Assembly: GCF_003859945.1 (NCBI RefSeq)
Contig: NZ_RQYM01000007.1
Location: 1 to 64,000 of the forward strand
Direction of reading: 5' to 3'
Length of the DNA: 64,000 bases
From: Leucobacter sp. OH1287
GTDB lineage: Bacteria > Actinomycetota > Actinomycetes > Actinomycetales > Microbacteriaceae
The notes beneath the pieces are model-generated. The model was not told where the DNA came from. It searched no databases and saw only the letters and a list, made by a program, of their open reading frames with translations. This document shows, piece by piece, positions 47,467 to 55,060 of this stretch. Made by a program: the position numbers and the translations under genes. Within the stretch, counting starts at the first letter, position 1; every line of letters starts with the position of its first letter.

Positions 47467-48417
47467 TTAAACAGGGCTAATCTCTACTGTAGCACCTTCG
47501 ATGTCAACAGCCAGTATTTTCCGCTGCCAATCAGGCGCATTCTCAGCTACGAAGTCCGCAGCCTCGGCCCGTTTCGCCGGTCCGTCAGCGAGCACCAGCA
47601 CTGACGGGCCAGCCCCCGAAACAACCGCCGCAAAGCCTACCTGCCGCAGCTGCTCAATCAGCTGCCGGGTTTGAGGCATTGCCTCCGCGCGGTAGTCCTG
47701 GTGGAGTTTATCCTCGGTTGCCTCCAGCAGCAGCTCCGGGCTCTGCGTCAGCGCCGCAATCAAAAGCGCCGATCGGGAGACGTTAAACACAGCGTCCGAG
47801 TGCGGCACCGCCTCCGGCTGCAGACTGCGCGCGTGCTCGGTCGAAACCCGGAAGTTCGGCACCAGCACAAGCGGCGAAACACCGCGGTGAACGGCGAGTT
47901 TTTTAGAGCGCGGGGTGGATCCGCTCATCCAGGCAATGGTTAGCCCACCGGACAGCCCCGGCGCCACATTGTCGGGGTGCCCCTCCAGTTCGGTTGCGAA
48001 CTCGAGCAGCTGCTGTTCGGTCAGCTGCTTCCCATGGAGCAGTTTCAGCAGCCCCTCCGCGAGTTTCACACCCGCGACAATCGCCGCGCCCGATGAGCCC
48101 ATGCCGCGGCCGTGGGGAATCCGGTTGGTGGCGTTTAGCAGCAGGCCGGTTGGCGGATCCACCCGCAGGCTCTGAAAGACATGCAGCAGCGATTTTGCGA
48201 CCAGGTTCGACTCGTCGCCCGGCACCTCTCCCTCGCCAACCCCGCTGACGTTAACCCGGATCCCGGGCGTGTCGGTCAGCTCGGCGGTGATCTCGTCACC
48301 GTAGGCGAGCGCGAGCCCGAGCGTGTCAAAGCCCGGGCCGAGGTTGGCGCTGGTCGCCGGAACCCGCACGTGCACCCGGAAGTGTGCAGGGTTTTTAGCC
48401 AAATCTGTCTGCGTCAT
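47467..48417 (-). CDS. thrB: homoserine kinase
   Basis: GHMP-family kinase phosphorylating homoserine on the way to threonine. It has 316 residues. VRVPATSANLGPGFDTLGLAL is the N-terminal substrate motif, the phosphate-binding loop is PHGRGMGSSGAAIVAG (near 104-119), and the C-terminal VSGAGPSVLVLA is GHMP motif 3. It follows hom on the same strand, but thrC, normally between or beside them, is not in the window. Confidence 0.95.
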   Translation of the reverse strand: MTQTDLAKNPAHFRVHVRVPATSANLGPGFDTLGLALAYGDEITAELTDTPGIRVNVSGVGEGEVPGDESNLVAKSLLHVFQSLRVDPPTGLLLNATNRIPHGRGMGSSGAAIVAGVKLAEGLLKLLHGKQLTEQQLLEFATELEGHPDNVAPGLSGGLTIAWMSGSTPRSKKLAVHRGVSPLVLVPNFRVSTEHARSLQPEAVPHSDAVFNVSRSALLIAALTQSPELLLEATEDKLHQDYRAEAMPQTRQLIEQLRQVGFAAVVSGAGPSVLVLADGPAKRAEAADFVAENAPDWQRKILAVDIEGATVEISPV

Positions 48418-48420
48418 GTT

Positions 48421-48504
48421 TTTCTGCCTGTATCGGTCTTTCTGTCTGTGCCGGTCTGCTGTTTCGGCCCTCGGCGGTTAGCGATCTGCGATAACTAACC
48501 GCCG
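48421..48504 (-). repeat. 18-bp tandem repeat and hairpin in hom-thrB gap
   Basis: Two 18-mers, TTTCTGCCTGTATCGGTC (48421-48438) and TTTCTGTCTGTGCCGGTC (48439-48456), are followed by a partial third. A perfect 10-bp hairpin, CGGCGGTTAG/CTAACCGCCG, covers 48472-48504 with a 13-base loop. There is no T-run on the minus strand, so termination between hom and thrB is not implied. The spot coincides with where thrC is usually found. Confidence 0.75.
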
Positions 48505-48519
48505 CTGGCACCCCGCTGT

Positions 48520-49842
48520 TTAGGCGTGCAAAACCCGCAGAATGCTAACGATCTCACTCACCACGTCGAGCGCGCGCAGCTCCGCAACGGTTGTCTGCAG
48601 CGCCTCCTCACGCGCCTCAGCGGTTGTGATAACCAGTTTGGCGAGGCCCGAAAGCTCCTCCGGCAGACTCTGATGGATCGCGGCAACCGACACCTGATTA
48701 TCGGCAAACACCCGAGCAATCGCGGCGAGCACACCCGGCTGATCAACCGCGTTAAGAATAATCTGGTAGGCGGTCTCTGCCTCGCTAATCGGCAGCACCC
48801 GCAGGTCTGCGTAGCTCGGGGTTGTCAGGCCCGGGCCGCCGGCAACGTGACGGCGCGCAGCCGAAACAAGGTCACCGAGAACAGCGGAGGCGGTTTCAAC
48901 ACCGCCAGCGCCGGCGCCGTAGAACATCAGCTCACCGGCTGCCTCAGCCTCAACAAAGATTGCGTTCTTGCCGCCGTGCACAGCAGCGAGCGGGTGCTCG
49001 CGGGAGATCAGCACCGGAGTGACGCGCGCGGAAACGCCAGCTGCGCCGTCCGCGCCGGTTGCCTGCTCAACAACGGCGAGCAGTTTAATCACCTGGTTTG
49101 CGGCCTTCGCGGTTGCCACATCGTCCGCGGTGATAGCGGTGATGCCCTCACGGTAGACGGCACCCTCAGGCAGATCGGTGTGGAACGCGATCCGCGCGAG
49201 AATCCCAGCCTTTGAGGCCGCGTCATAGCCCTCAACGTCGAGGGTTGGATCCGCCTCCAGATAGCCGAGGTCGCTCGCCACCTGCATTGCCGCCTCCGGG
49301 GTGTCGCCGAAGCGATCCATCCGGTCAAGAATGTAGTTGGTGGAGCCGTTGACAATACCCATCACACGCTTCACATTGTCGCCCGCGAGGCTCTCCTGCA
49401 GCGGACGAAGAATCGGGATCGCGCCAGCAACGGCGGCCTCGTAGCTGAGCTGCGCGCCAACGCGGCGGGCTGCGGCGTGCAGTTCCGGGCCGTGAGCGGC
49501 GATCAGCGCCTTGTTCGCGGTGATAACGTCAGCGCCCTGCTCCAGCGCCTCCAGGATCAGACTCTTTGCCGGTTCGATTCCGCCCATCAGCTCGACAACA
49601 ATATCGGCCTTCTTAATCAGCTCGGCGGCGTCGGTTGTGTACAGCTCCTGCGGCAGCTCAACGTCGCGCTTCGCCGCGGTGTCACGCACAGCAATACCGA
49701 TCAGCTCGAGTTTAGCTCCGACACGGGAGGCGAGTTCCTGCTGCTCCTCCAGCAGCAGCCTGGCAACCTGGGATCCAACGGATCCGCTTCCCAGCAGGGC
49801 AACACTCAGGTGGCGGTATTCAGACAATGTCTCTCCGATCAT
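48520..49842 (-). CDS. hom: homoserine dehydrogenase
   Basis: NAD(P)H-dependent reduction of aspartate semialdehyde to homoserine. It has 440 residues. The Rossmann motif is ALLGSGSVGSQVARLL (15-30), catalytic-core motifs are TANKALIAAHGPEL and GIVNGSTNYIL, and GYLEADPTLDVEGYDAASK carries the active-site Asp and Lys. A C-terminal ACT domain (~350-440, TAYQIILNAVDQPGVLAAIARVF) would give threonine feedback, as in other actinobacteria. It starts 42 bases after lysA. Confidence 0.96.
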   Translation of the reverse strand: MIGETLSEYRHLSVALLGSGSVGSQVARLLLEEQQELASRVGAKLELIGIAVRDTAAKRDVELPQELYTTDAAELIKKADIVVELMGGIEPAKSLILEALEQGADVITANKALIAAHGPELHAAARRVGAQLSYEAAVAGAIPILRPLQESLAGDNVKRVMGIVNGSTNYILDRMDRFGDTPEAAMQVASDLGYLEADPTLDVEGYDAASKAGILARIAFHTDLPEGAVYREGITAITADDVATAKAANQVIKLLAVVEQATGADGAAGVSARVTPVLISREHPLAAVHGGKNAIFVEAEAAGELMFYGAGAGGVETASAVLGDLVSAARRHVAGGPGLTTPSYADLRVLPISEAETAYQIILNAVDQPGVLAAIARVFADNQVSVAAIHQSLPEELSGLAKLVITTAEAREEALQTTVAELRALDVVSEIVSILRVLHA

Positions 49843-49884
49843 CTCGTTATTCTTACTAGTTCAAATTTACTGTAGCGGCGGTGT

Positions 49885-51312
49885 TTATTGGCTGAGCATT
49901 ACCAGGTCAGAAACCGTTACCGGCCGTACAATCACCCGGTGTGAGCCGTCCTCCAGGGCGACAATCGCGGGTCTTGGCAGATAGTTGTAGTTGCTCGCGA
50001 GCGACCAACAGTAGGCGCCGGTTGCCGCAACCGCGAGCAGGTCACCCTCGGTTATGTCTGCTGGCAAAAGCTGCCGGTTAATCACAATATCGCCCGACTC
50101 ACAGTGTTTGCCGACAACGCGTGAGAGCGTCAGCGGCGAGTCACTGACCCGGTTGGCGAGCACCGCCGTGTAGTCGGCACCGTAGAGGGCGGGCCTCGCG
50201 TTGTCGCTCATGCCGCCGTCAACGCTGATGTAGCGTCGGGTTTTATAGCCCAGGTCTGCCGGATCCGCCTCGCTGTCGCTGCCGGTCAGCTCAACCGTTT
50301 TTGTCACACCAACGCGATAGAGGGTTACACCCGCCTTGCCGACAATCGACCGGCCTGGTTCAAACGCAACAGCGGGTATTTTCAGTCCGCGTTTTTCACA
50401 CGCCGCGGCAACAATATCCGCTAGCTCCGCCGCGAGAGCCGCAATATCTGGCACCTGCGGCAGCTCCTCCGGGGTGTAGGCGATCCCGAAGCCACCGCCG
50501 AGGTTCAGCTCACTGACCTCAGCCAGCTGCGCCAGCTCAGCAGCGATCTCAACCATTCTGTCGGCGGATTCTTTAAACCCGGCCGTGTCAAAAATCTGCG
50601 ACCCGATATGGCAGTGGATCCCCTGAAAATCAAGCTGCGAGGCGGCGTTAATCGCCGCAACCAGCTCGGCTGCCTGGGATTTTGACACACCAAACTTTTG
50701 ATCCTCGTGGCTTGTCGCAAGATAGCCGTGGGTTGCCGCGTGCACACCGCTGTTAACCCGCAGGATCACGGTTGCGCGCCCGCCAATCTCAGAGCAGGTC
50801 TCCTGCAGGATCCGCACCTCCTCGGCGCTGTCAACAACAATCGAACCAACCCCCGCGGTTACCGCCGCGGCAAGCTCCTCCCGGGACTTGTTGTTGCCGT
50901 GCACACCGATCAGCGCGGGATCAACCCCGGCCGCGAGCGCAACCGCGAGCTCCCCGCCGCTTGCCACGTCAAGGTGCATACCCGCCTCGGTCACCCACCT
51001 GGCAACCGGCTGGTTCAGCAGCGCCTTGGAGGCATAATAGAGCTTCGCGGACGCCCCCACCCTGGCAAACTCGCCGGTGAGCGCGGCAACGGTGCGCTCG
51101 GCGGTTGATTTCAGCTCGGCGACATCGAGCAGGTAGAGCGGTGTGCCGTACTGCTCAGCGAGCTCGGTTAGTTTCACGCCCGCGATCTCAGCTTCGCCGG
51201 TGTTCTTAGCCGCGTCGGTGTTCTCAGCCGCCTCGGTGGCGTGATCCGCCGCCCCGCACCTCGCTGCGCTGTTTGGAAACAGCCCTGTCAGCAGTGTATC
51301 TTCACCGTTCAT
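49885..51312 (-). CDS. lysA: diaminopimelate decarboxylase
   Basis: PLP enzyme making lysine from meso-diaminopimelate. It has 475 residues. The PLP lysine is K96 in LYYASKALLN, IHCHIGSQIF and the glycine-rich LNLGGGFGIAY bind the cofactor phosphate, and CESGD near the C-terminus supplies the partner-subunit Cys. An Ala/Glu/Asn-rich segment (~20-45) precedes the conserved fold. It overlaps the LmeA-type gene by 4 bases and continues into hom, linking lysine and homoserine synthesis. Confidence 0.96.
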   Translation of the reverse strand: MNGEDTLLTGLFPNSAARCGAADHATEAAENTDAAKNTGEAEIAGVKLTELAEQYGTPLYLLDVAELKSTAERTVAALTGEFARVGASAKLYYASKALLNQPVARWVTEAGMHLDVASGGELAVALAAGVDPALIGVHGNNKSREELAAAVTAGVGSIVVDSAEEVRILQETCSEIGGRATVILRVNSGVHAATHGYLATSHEDQKFGVSKSQAAELVAAINAASQLDFQGIHCHIGSQIFDTAGFKESADRMVEIAAELAQLAEVSELNLGGGFGIAYTPEELPQVPDIAALAAELADIVAAACEKRGLKIPAVAFEPGRSIVGKAGVTLYRVGVTKTVELTGSDSEADPADLGYKTRRYISVDGGMSDNARPALYGADYTAVLANRVSDSPLTLSRVVGKHCESGDIVINRQLLPADITEGDLLAVAATGAYCWSLASNYNYLPRPAIVALEDGSHRVIVRPVTVSDLVMLSQ

Positions 51313-52082
51313 TGGCAGCTTCCTCTCGCGCGCAGGCTGGCATTCTGGGTGATTTGCGGATCCACCTGGAATGTCGCAATCAGTTTCTGTTCGACGGTGT
51401 CGGTGATCAGCTCGGTTAGGCTGAAGCCCGCGGGCACGCTCTCGGCGACGCAGATTTGCTGGGTTGGCAACGCGGCAGAAAGCAGCTCCGGCGTCACAAA
51501 CTGCAGCAAATTGTCAGCGCCCTGGTCTGGCACCGCGGCAACATCCTGGGTTGTTAGTGTGATCGCGTTGTTTTCTGCGGTGAGACCGAAAACAGCGGAG
51601 ATAGCCAGCTGCTGGTTGAAGAACTCTGTTGTGGTTTCAAGCTTCACCGCGCCGTCAAGCACCTCGGTGACACCACTGATCCCGGTCTGGGCGAGCAGCT
51701 GTGCCTGCAGCTGGCTGTTTGTTAGCTCCGCACTAACCCTGGTGTTGTCGAGCGGCGCCGAGGTCGGGTCTAGTGCGACCGCGCCAACCTCGGCAATAAC
51801 CGTTGTGGTTTCGGTGTCTGACAGCGGATACTCGGGAACCGTCACCGTCAGATTGGTTAGCCGCTGCGAAACCAGCTGCGGCAGCAGGAAGCCGCTGGTT
51901 TTCACCTCAACCTTTGCGGTGTCCGGCAAATCCAGCTGGTCCTTAATCGCAACCGCCGCGGCGTTTGGCAGCACGGTTCTCGCGATAAACTCCAGGCAGG
52001 CTGCCAGCAGCACCAGCAGCGCCAACAAAATACCGGTGACAATAATAAACCGGTTACTCCGTTTGGGGGTTGCCGCGGCCAC
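51309..52082 (-). CDS. LmeA-type (DUF2993) phospholipid-binding protein
   Basis: A 257-residue exported or anchored protein. A basic N-terminus is followed by one hydrophobic helix (about 13-35). The DUF2993 body has TVLPNAAAVAIKDQLDLPDTAKVEVKTSGFLLPQL (~37-71), resembling the LmeA entry, and a C-terminal SVPAGFSLTELIT. Mycobacterial LmeA binds phospholipid and supports mannan elongation; transfer of that function to this protein is inferred. It is sandwiched between argS and lysA with a 2-base gap and a 4-base overlap. Confidence 0.8.
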   Translation of the reverse strand: MAAATPKRSNRFIIVTGILLALLVLLAACLEFIARTVLPNAAAVAIKDQLDLPDTAKVEVKTSGFLLPQLVSQRLTNLTVTVPEYPLSDTETTTVIAEVGAVALDPTSAPLDNTRVSAELTNSQLQAQLLAQTGISGVTEVLDGAVKLETTTEFFNQQLAISAVFGLTAENNAITLTTQDVAAVPDQGADNLLQFVTPELLSAALPTQQICVAESVPAGFSLTELITDTVEQKLIATFQVDPQITQNASLRARGSCQ

Positions 52083-52084
52083 GA

Positions 52085-53746
52085 TTACATCCGTTCCGGT
52101 GAGCTAACGCCGAGCAGTGCAAGCCCGTTGCGAATAACCTGCTGTGTTGCATCGTTCAGGCTGAGCCTTGTCGAGTGCAGCGCCGTCAGCGGCTCACCGC
52201 TCTGCGGCAGCACCCGGCACTGGTCATACCAGCGGTGGTAGGTGCCCGCGAGCTCCTCCAGATACCTGGCGATGCGGTGCGGTTCACGCAGTTTCGCGGC
52301 GCCCGCAACAATCGCCGGATACTCCTGCAGCTTACCGAGCAGCTCGGTCTCGCTCGCGTGGGTTAGCAGCTGCGGATCAAACGGCTCCCGCCCAAGGCCT
52401 GCTGCCTCGGCGTTCCGATCAACCGAGCAGGTTCTCGCGTGCGCATACTGCACATAGAAAACCGGGTTGTCGTTGGTGCGGCTGCGCAGTTTTTCGCCGT
52501 CGAGCGACAGTGGTGAATCCGCCGGGTAGCGCGCAAGCCAGAAACGCAGCGCGTCAGACCCCAGCCACTGCAAAAGATCATCAAGCTCAATAATGTTGCC
52601 AGCGCGCTTCGAAAGTCTCGCGCCGTTCAGGTTAACCAGCTGCCCGATCGGGGTACTCAGCGTCTCATCGGGGTTTTCCCCGGAAACACTGGCGATCGCG
52701 CGGAGCCTGCCAATGTAGCCGTGGTGGTCGGCGCCGAGCAGGTAAACCTTCTCGTCAAACCCGCGCTGTGACTTGTTAATGTAGTAGGCAACGTCGGCGG
52801 CAAAATAGGTGAAAACGCCGTTTCCACGGGTCACAACCCGGTCTTTATCGTCACCGAAACTGGATGTGCGCACCCAAACAGCGCCGTCAGCCTCGAAAAC
52901 GTGCCCGAGCCGGTCAAGCTGCTCAACAGCCTCGGCGATTTTGCTGGCGGATCCGCCCTCACCCGCAGCGTGCAGGCTCCGCTCCGAGAACCAGACGTCG
53001 AAGTGCACGTTGAAGTTTGTAAGCGACTGCTTAATCTCCTCCAGCTGCAGCTCGTAGGCGCGCTCAGTCACCTCGTGCAGCTGCTCGGCAGGATCCAGCT
53101 CCGCAAGGTTCGGGATCAGCTCCCTCACCTTCGCCCCGAGCACCTGAATGTACTCGCCCGGGTAGCCGTCCTCCGGCACCGGCTGACCAAGCGCCGCGGC
53201 GAGCACCGAGCGACCAAACTTCTGCATCTGCGAGCCCGCGTCGTTAATGTAGTACTCGCTTGTAACGTTGGCGCCCGCGGCCTTCAAAAGTCTCGCGAGT
53301 GAGTCACCGAGCGCCGCCCAGCGGGTGTGGCCGAGGTGCAGCGGACCGGTCGGGTTCGCGCTCACAAACTCCAGGTTGATTGACCTGCCCGCAAGCTGCT
53401 GGTTGGTGCCGTAGTTTGCTCTCTCGGAGAGGATCGTCTGCACAATCTGCCCCGCGGCTGCCGCGTTCAGCGTCACGTTAATAAAGCCCGGCCCAGCAAT
53501 CTCAGCCGCCGCAACCTCCGGCAGTTTCACCAGCTCAGCGGTGATCTGCTCAGCCAGCTGGCGCGGATTCGTGCCGAGCGGTTTCGCGAACTTCATTGCC
53601 GCGTTTGATGCCCAGTCACCGTGTTCACGGTTGCGTGGACGCTCCGGCTGCAGCGCCTCCGGTGTTAGGCTCAGCTCAGCGTCCGCTGCCTCAGCAATGT
53701 TTGTAATGATGCGGTGTATTTCAACGGCTAATTGTTCAGGAGTCAC
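52085..53746 (-). CDS. argS: arginine--tRNA ligase
   Basis: Class I synthetase for tRNA-Arg. It has 553 residues. The N-terminal Add-1 domain (1-115, GPGFINVTL) recognises the tRNA elbow, the HIGH motif is HLGH at 137-140 in NPTGPLHLGHTRW, and the class-specific loop ARLSKRAGNIIELD replaces KMSKS. The DALR anticodon domain closes with HSTRLSLNDATQQVIRNGLALLGV. argS-lysA-hom is a conserved actinobacterial run. Confidence 0.97.
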   Translation of the reverse strand: MTPEQLAVEIHRIITNIAEAADAELSLTPEALQPERPRNREHGDWASNAAMKFAKPLGTNPRQLAEQITAELVKLPEVAAAEIAGPGFINVTLNAAAAGQIVQTILSERANYGTNQQLAGRSINLEFVSANPTGPLHLGHTRWAALGDSLARLLKAAGANVTSEYYINDAGSQMQKFGRSVLAAALGQPVPEDGYPGEYIQVLGAKVRELIPNLAELDPAEQLHEVTERAYELQLEEIKQSLTNFNVHFDVWFSERSLHAAGEGGSASKIAEAVEQLDRLGHVFEADGAVWVRTSSFGDDKDRVVTRGNGVFTYFAADVAYYINKSQRGFDEKVYLLGADHHGYIGRLRAIASVSGENPDETLSTPIGQLVNLNGARLSKRAGNIIELDDLLQWLGSDALRFWLARYPADSPLSLDGEKLRSRTNDNPVFYVQYAHARTCSVDRNAEAAGLGREPFDPQLLTHASETELLGKLQEYPAIVAGAAKLREPHRIARYLEELAGTYHRWYDQCRVLPQSGEPLTALHSTRLSLNDATQQVIRNGLALLGVSSPERM

Positions 53747-53854
53747 AGCACCCTATTTTACATTGCTTAACAGCGCGGTGCCTAGCGGGTACAGCGGCGC
53801 AGAAAACAGTCGCCGGATTAAACAAAACAGCCCGTTAGCGAGTGTTAGAGAAAG

Positions 53855-53929
53855 TGGCTGGGATACCTGGACTCGAACCAAGAACAACTGAACCAGAATC
53901 AGCCGTGTTGCCAATTACACCATATCCCA
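53855..53929 (-). tRNA. tRNA-Gln (anticodon CTG)
   Basis: On the minus strand the gene starts TGGGATATGGTGTAATTGGC. The anticodon loop is TTCTGGT (CTG), flanked by CTGA/TCAG; the T-arm has GGTTCGAGTCC; the acceptor stem TGGGATA/TATCCCA is perfect; and CCA is encoded. The length is 75 bases including CCA. Confidence 0.97.
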
Positions 53930-53971
53930 ATGGCATTCGCCGGAGTTAACCGGGAGGATTACCGAAATTTA

Positions 53972-54000
53972 ACTATACCGAATGTCTTGCGGATTTGCAA
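53972..54000 (-). promoter_or_regulatory. promoter of tRNA-Gln
   Basis: On the minus strand TTGCAA (53995-54000), a 17-base spacer and TATAGT (53972-53977) give a near-consensus sigma-70-type promoter about 43 bases before the tRNA gene. Confidence 0.7.
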
Positions 54001-54054
54001 AATCAATCCGGCGAGCGCGCCGGTGACCCAGAAACGGCAGGAAATATCCGACCG

Positions 54055-55008
54055 TCACAGGTTTACCGGATCCGCGCCCCGCCCATCGAGCTGGTCAATA
54101 TAGCGCAGCACAATGCCCTCGCGCAGTGCCCAGGGTGAGATATTTAGGGTTTCAACCTCAAACACCTTCATGGCGGTGCGCAGCAGCACCGCGCCGGCCA
54201 TCAGCTGGTAGCCGCGCTCCGGGGTGACACCCGGCAGGTACTCGCGCACGTTTGAGGGCATCTCCCGTAAAAACGGCTCCCACTCCTTTAGATCCTGGTA
54301 GTGCAGCTGGGCGAGCTCACCGGTTTGCGCCTTCGCGGTGCCACCGACGAGCCTGCCGAGTGAGCGGATCGTCTTTGAGGTGCCGACCACCCGGTTCGGC
54401 TTGGGGCGCTTGGCAAACAGCTCGTCACGCACCCGCGTAAACTCCTTGCGGGCGTGTTTGCGCAGCGCAGAAACAGCGGCGTGACCGGGTGGATCCTCCG
54501 GGATAAAGAGCTTCGTGGCGCGCCCCGCTCCGAGCGGCAGCGAAACCTGCGCGTCGGGGTACTCGTCCGCCCCCTGCGCGATCTCAAACGAGCCGCCGCC
54601 GATGTCGAACAGCAGAATCTCACCCGCCGACCAGCCGAGCCAGCGTCGCACGGCGAGCATTGTGATCCGCGCCTCGTCATCGCCCGAGAGCACCTGCGGC
54701 GCAACGCCCGTCACCTTCGCAACCCGTTCCAGCACCTCCTGGCCGTTTTTTGCCTCGCGGATCGCGGAGGTCGCCGTGCAAATCAGGTCGTCAACGCCGA
54801 TCTCATTGGCCGCCTTCACAGCCTCGTCGATTGACGAAACAATCAGCTCGGTGCCCTCGGCGGTGATTGCGCCGTCGGCGTCAAGGTAGCGCATCAGCCG
54901 CAGCAGTGAACGCTGTGAGTGGTACGGCACGGGGCTTGCACCGGGGTGTGCGTCAACAACGAGCAGGTGAACAGTGTTTGATCCAACATCAATAACGCCA
55001 AGTCGCAT
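54055..55008 (-). CDS. ppx: Ppx/GppA family phosphatase
   Basis: A 317-residue exopolyphosphatase or pppGpp phosphatase of the actin-like ASKHA fold. The first phosphate loop is [16 protein letters not shown] (4-19), the second is [15 protein letters not shown] (near 137-151), and catalytic E lies in the [11 protein letters not shown] stretch. The short length without the HD C-terminal domain is the actinobacterial type. PPK2 is encoded at 8935, so both sides of polyphosphate turnover are present in this window. Confidence 0.92.
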   Translation of the reverse strand: MRLGVIDVGSNTVHLLVVDAHPGASPVPYHSQRSLLRLMRYLDADGAITAEGTELIVSSIDEAVKAANEIGVDDLICTATSAIREAKNGQEVLERVAKVTGVAPQVLSGDDEARITMLAVRRWLGWSAGEILLFDIGGGSFEIAQGADEYPDAQVSLPLGAGRATKLFIPEDPPGHAAVSALRKHARKEFTRVRDELFAKRPKPNRVVGTSKTIRSLGRLVGGTAKAQTGELAQLHYQDLKEWEPFLREMPSNVREYLPGVTPERGYQLMAGAVLLRTAMKVFEVETLNISPWALREGIVLRYIDQLDGRGADPVNL

Positions 55009-55060
55009 AGTTAAACACTACTCGGGTTGCTTGCTAAAAGGCTGCAAACCCGCCAAAACG

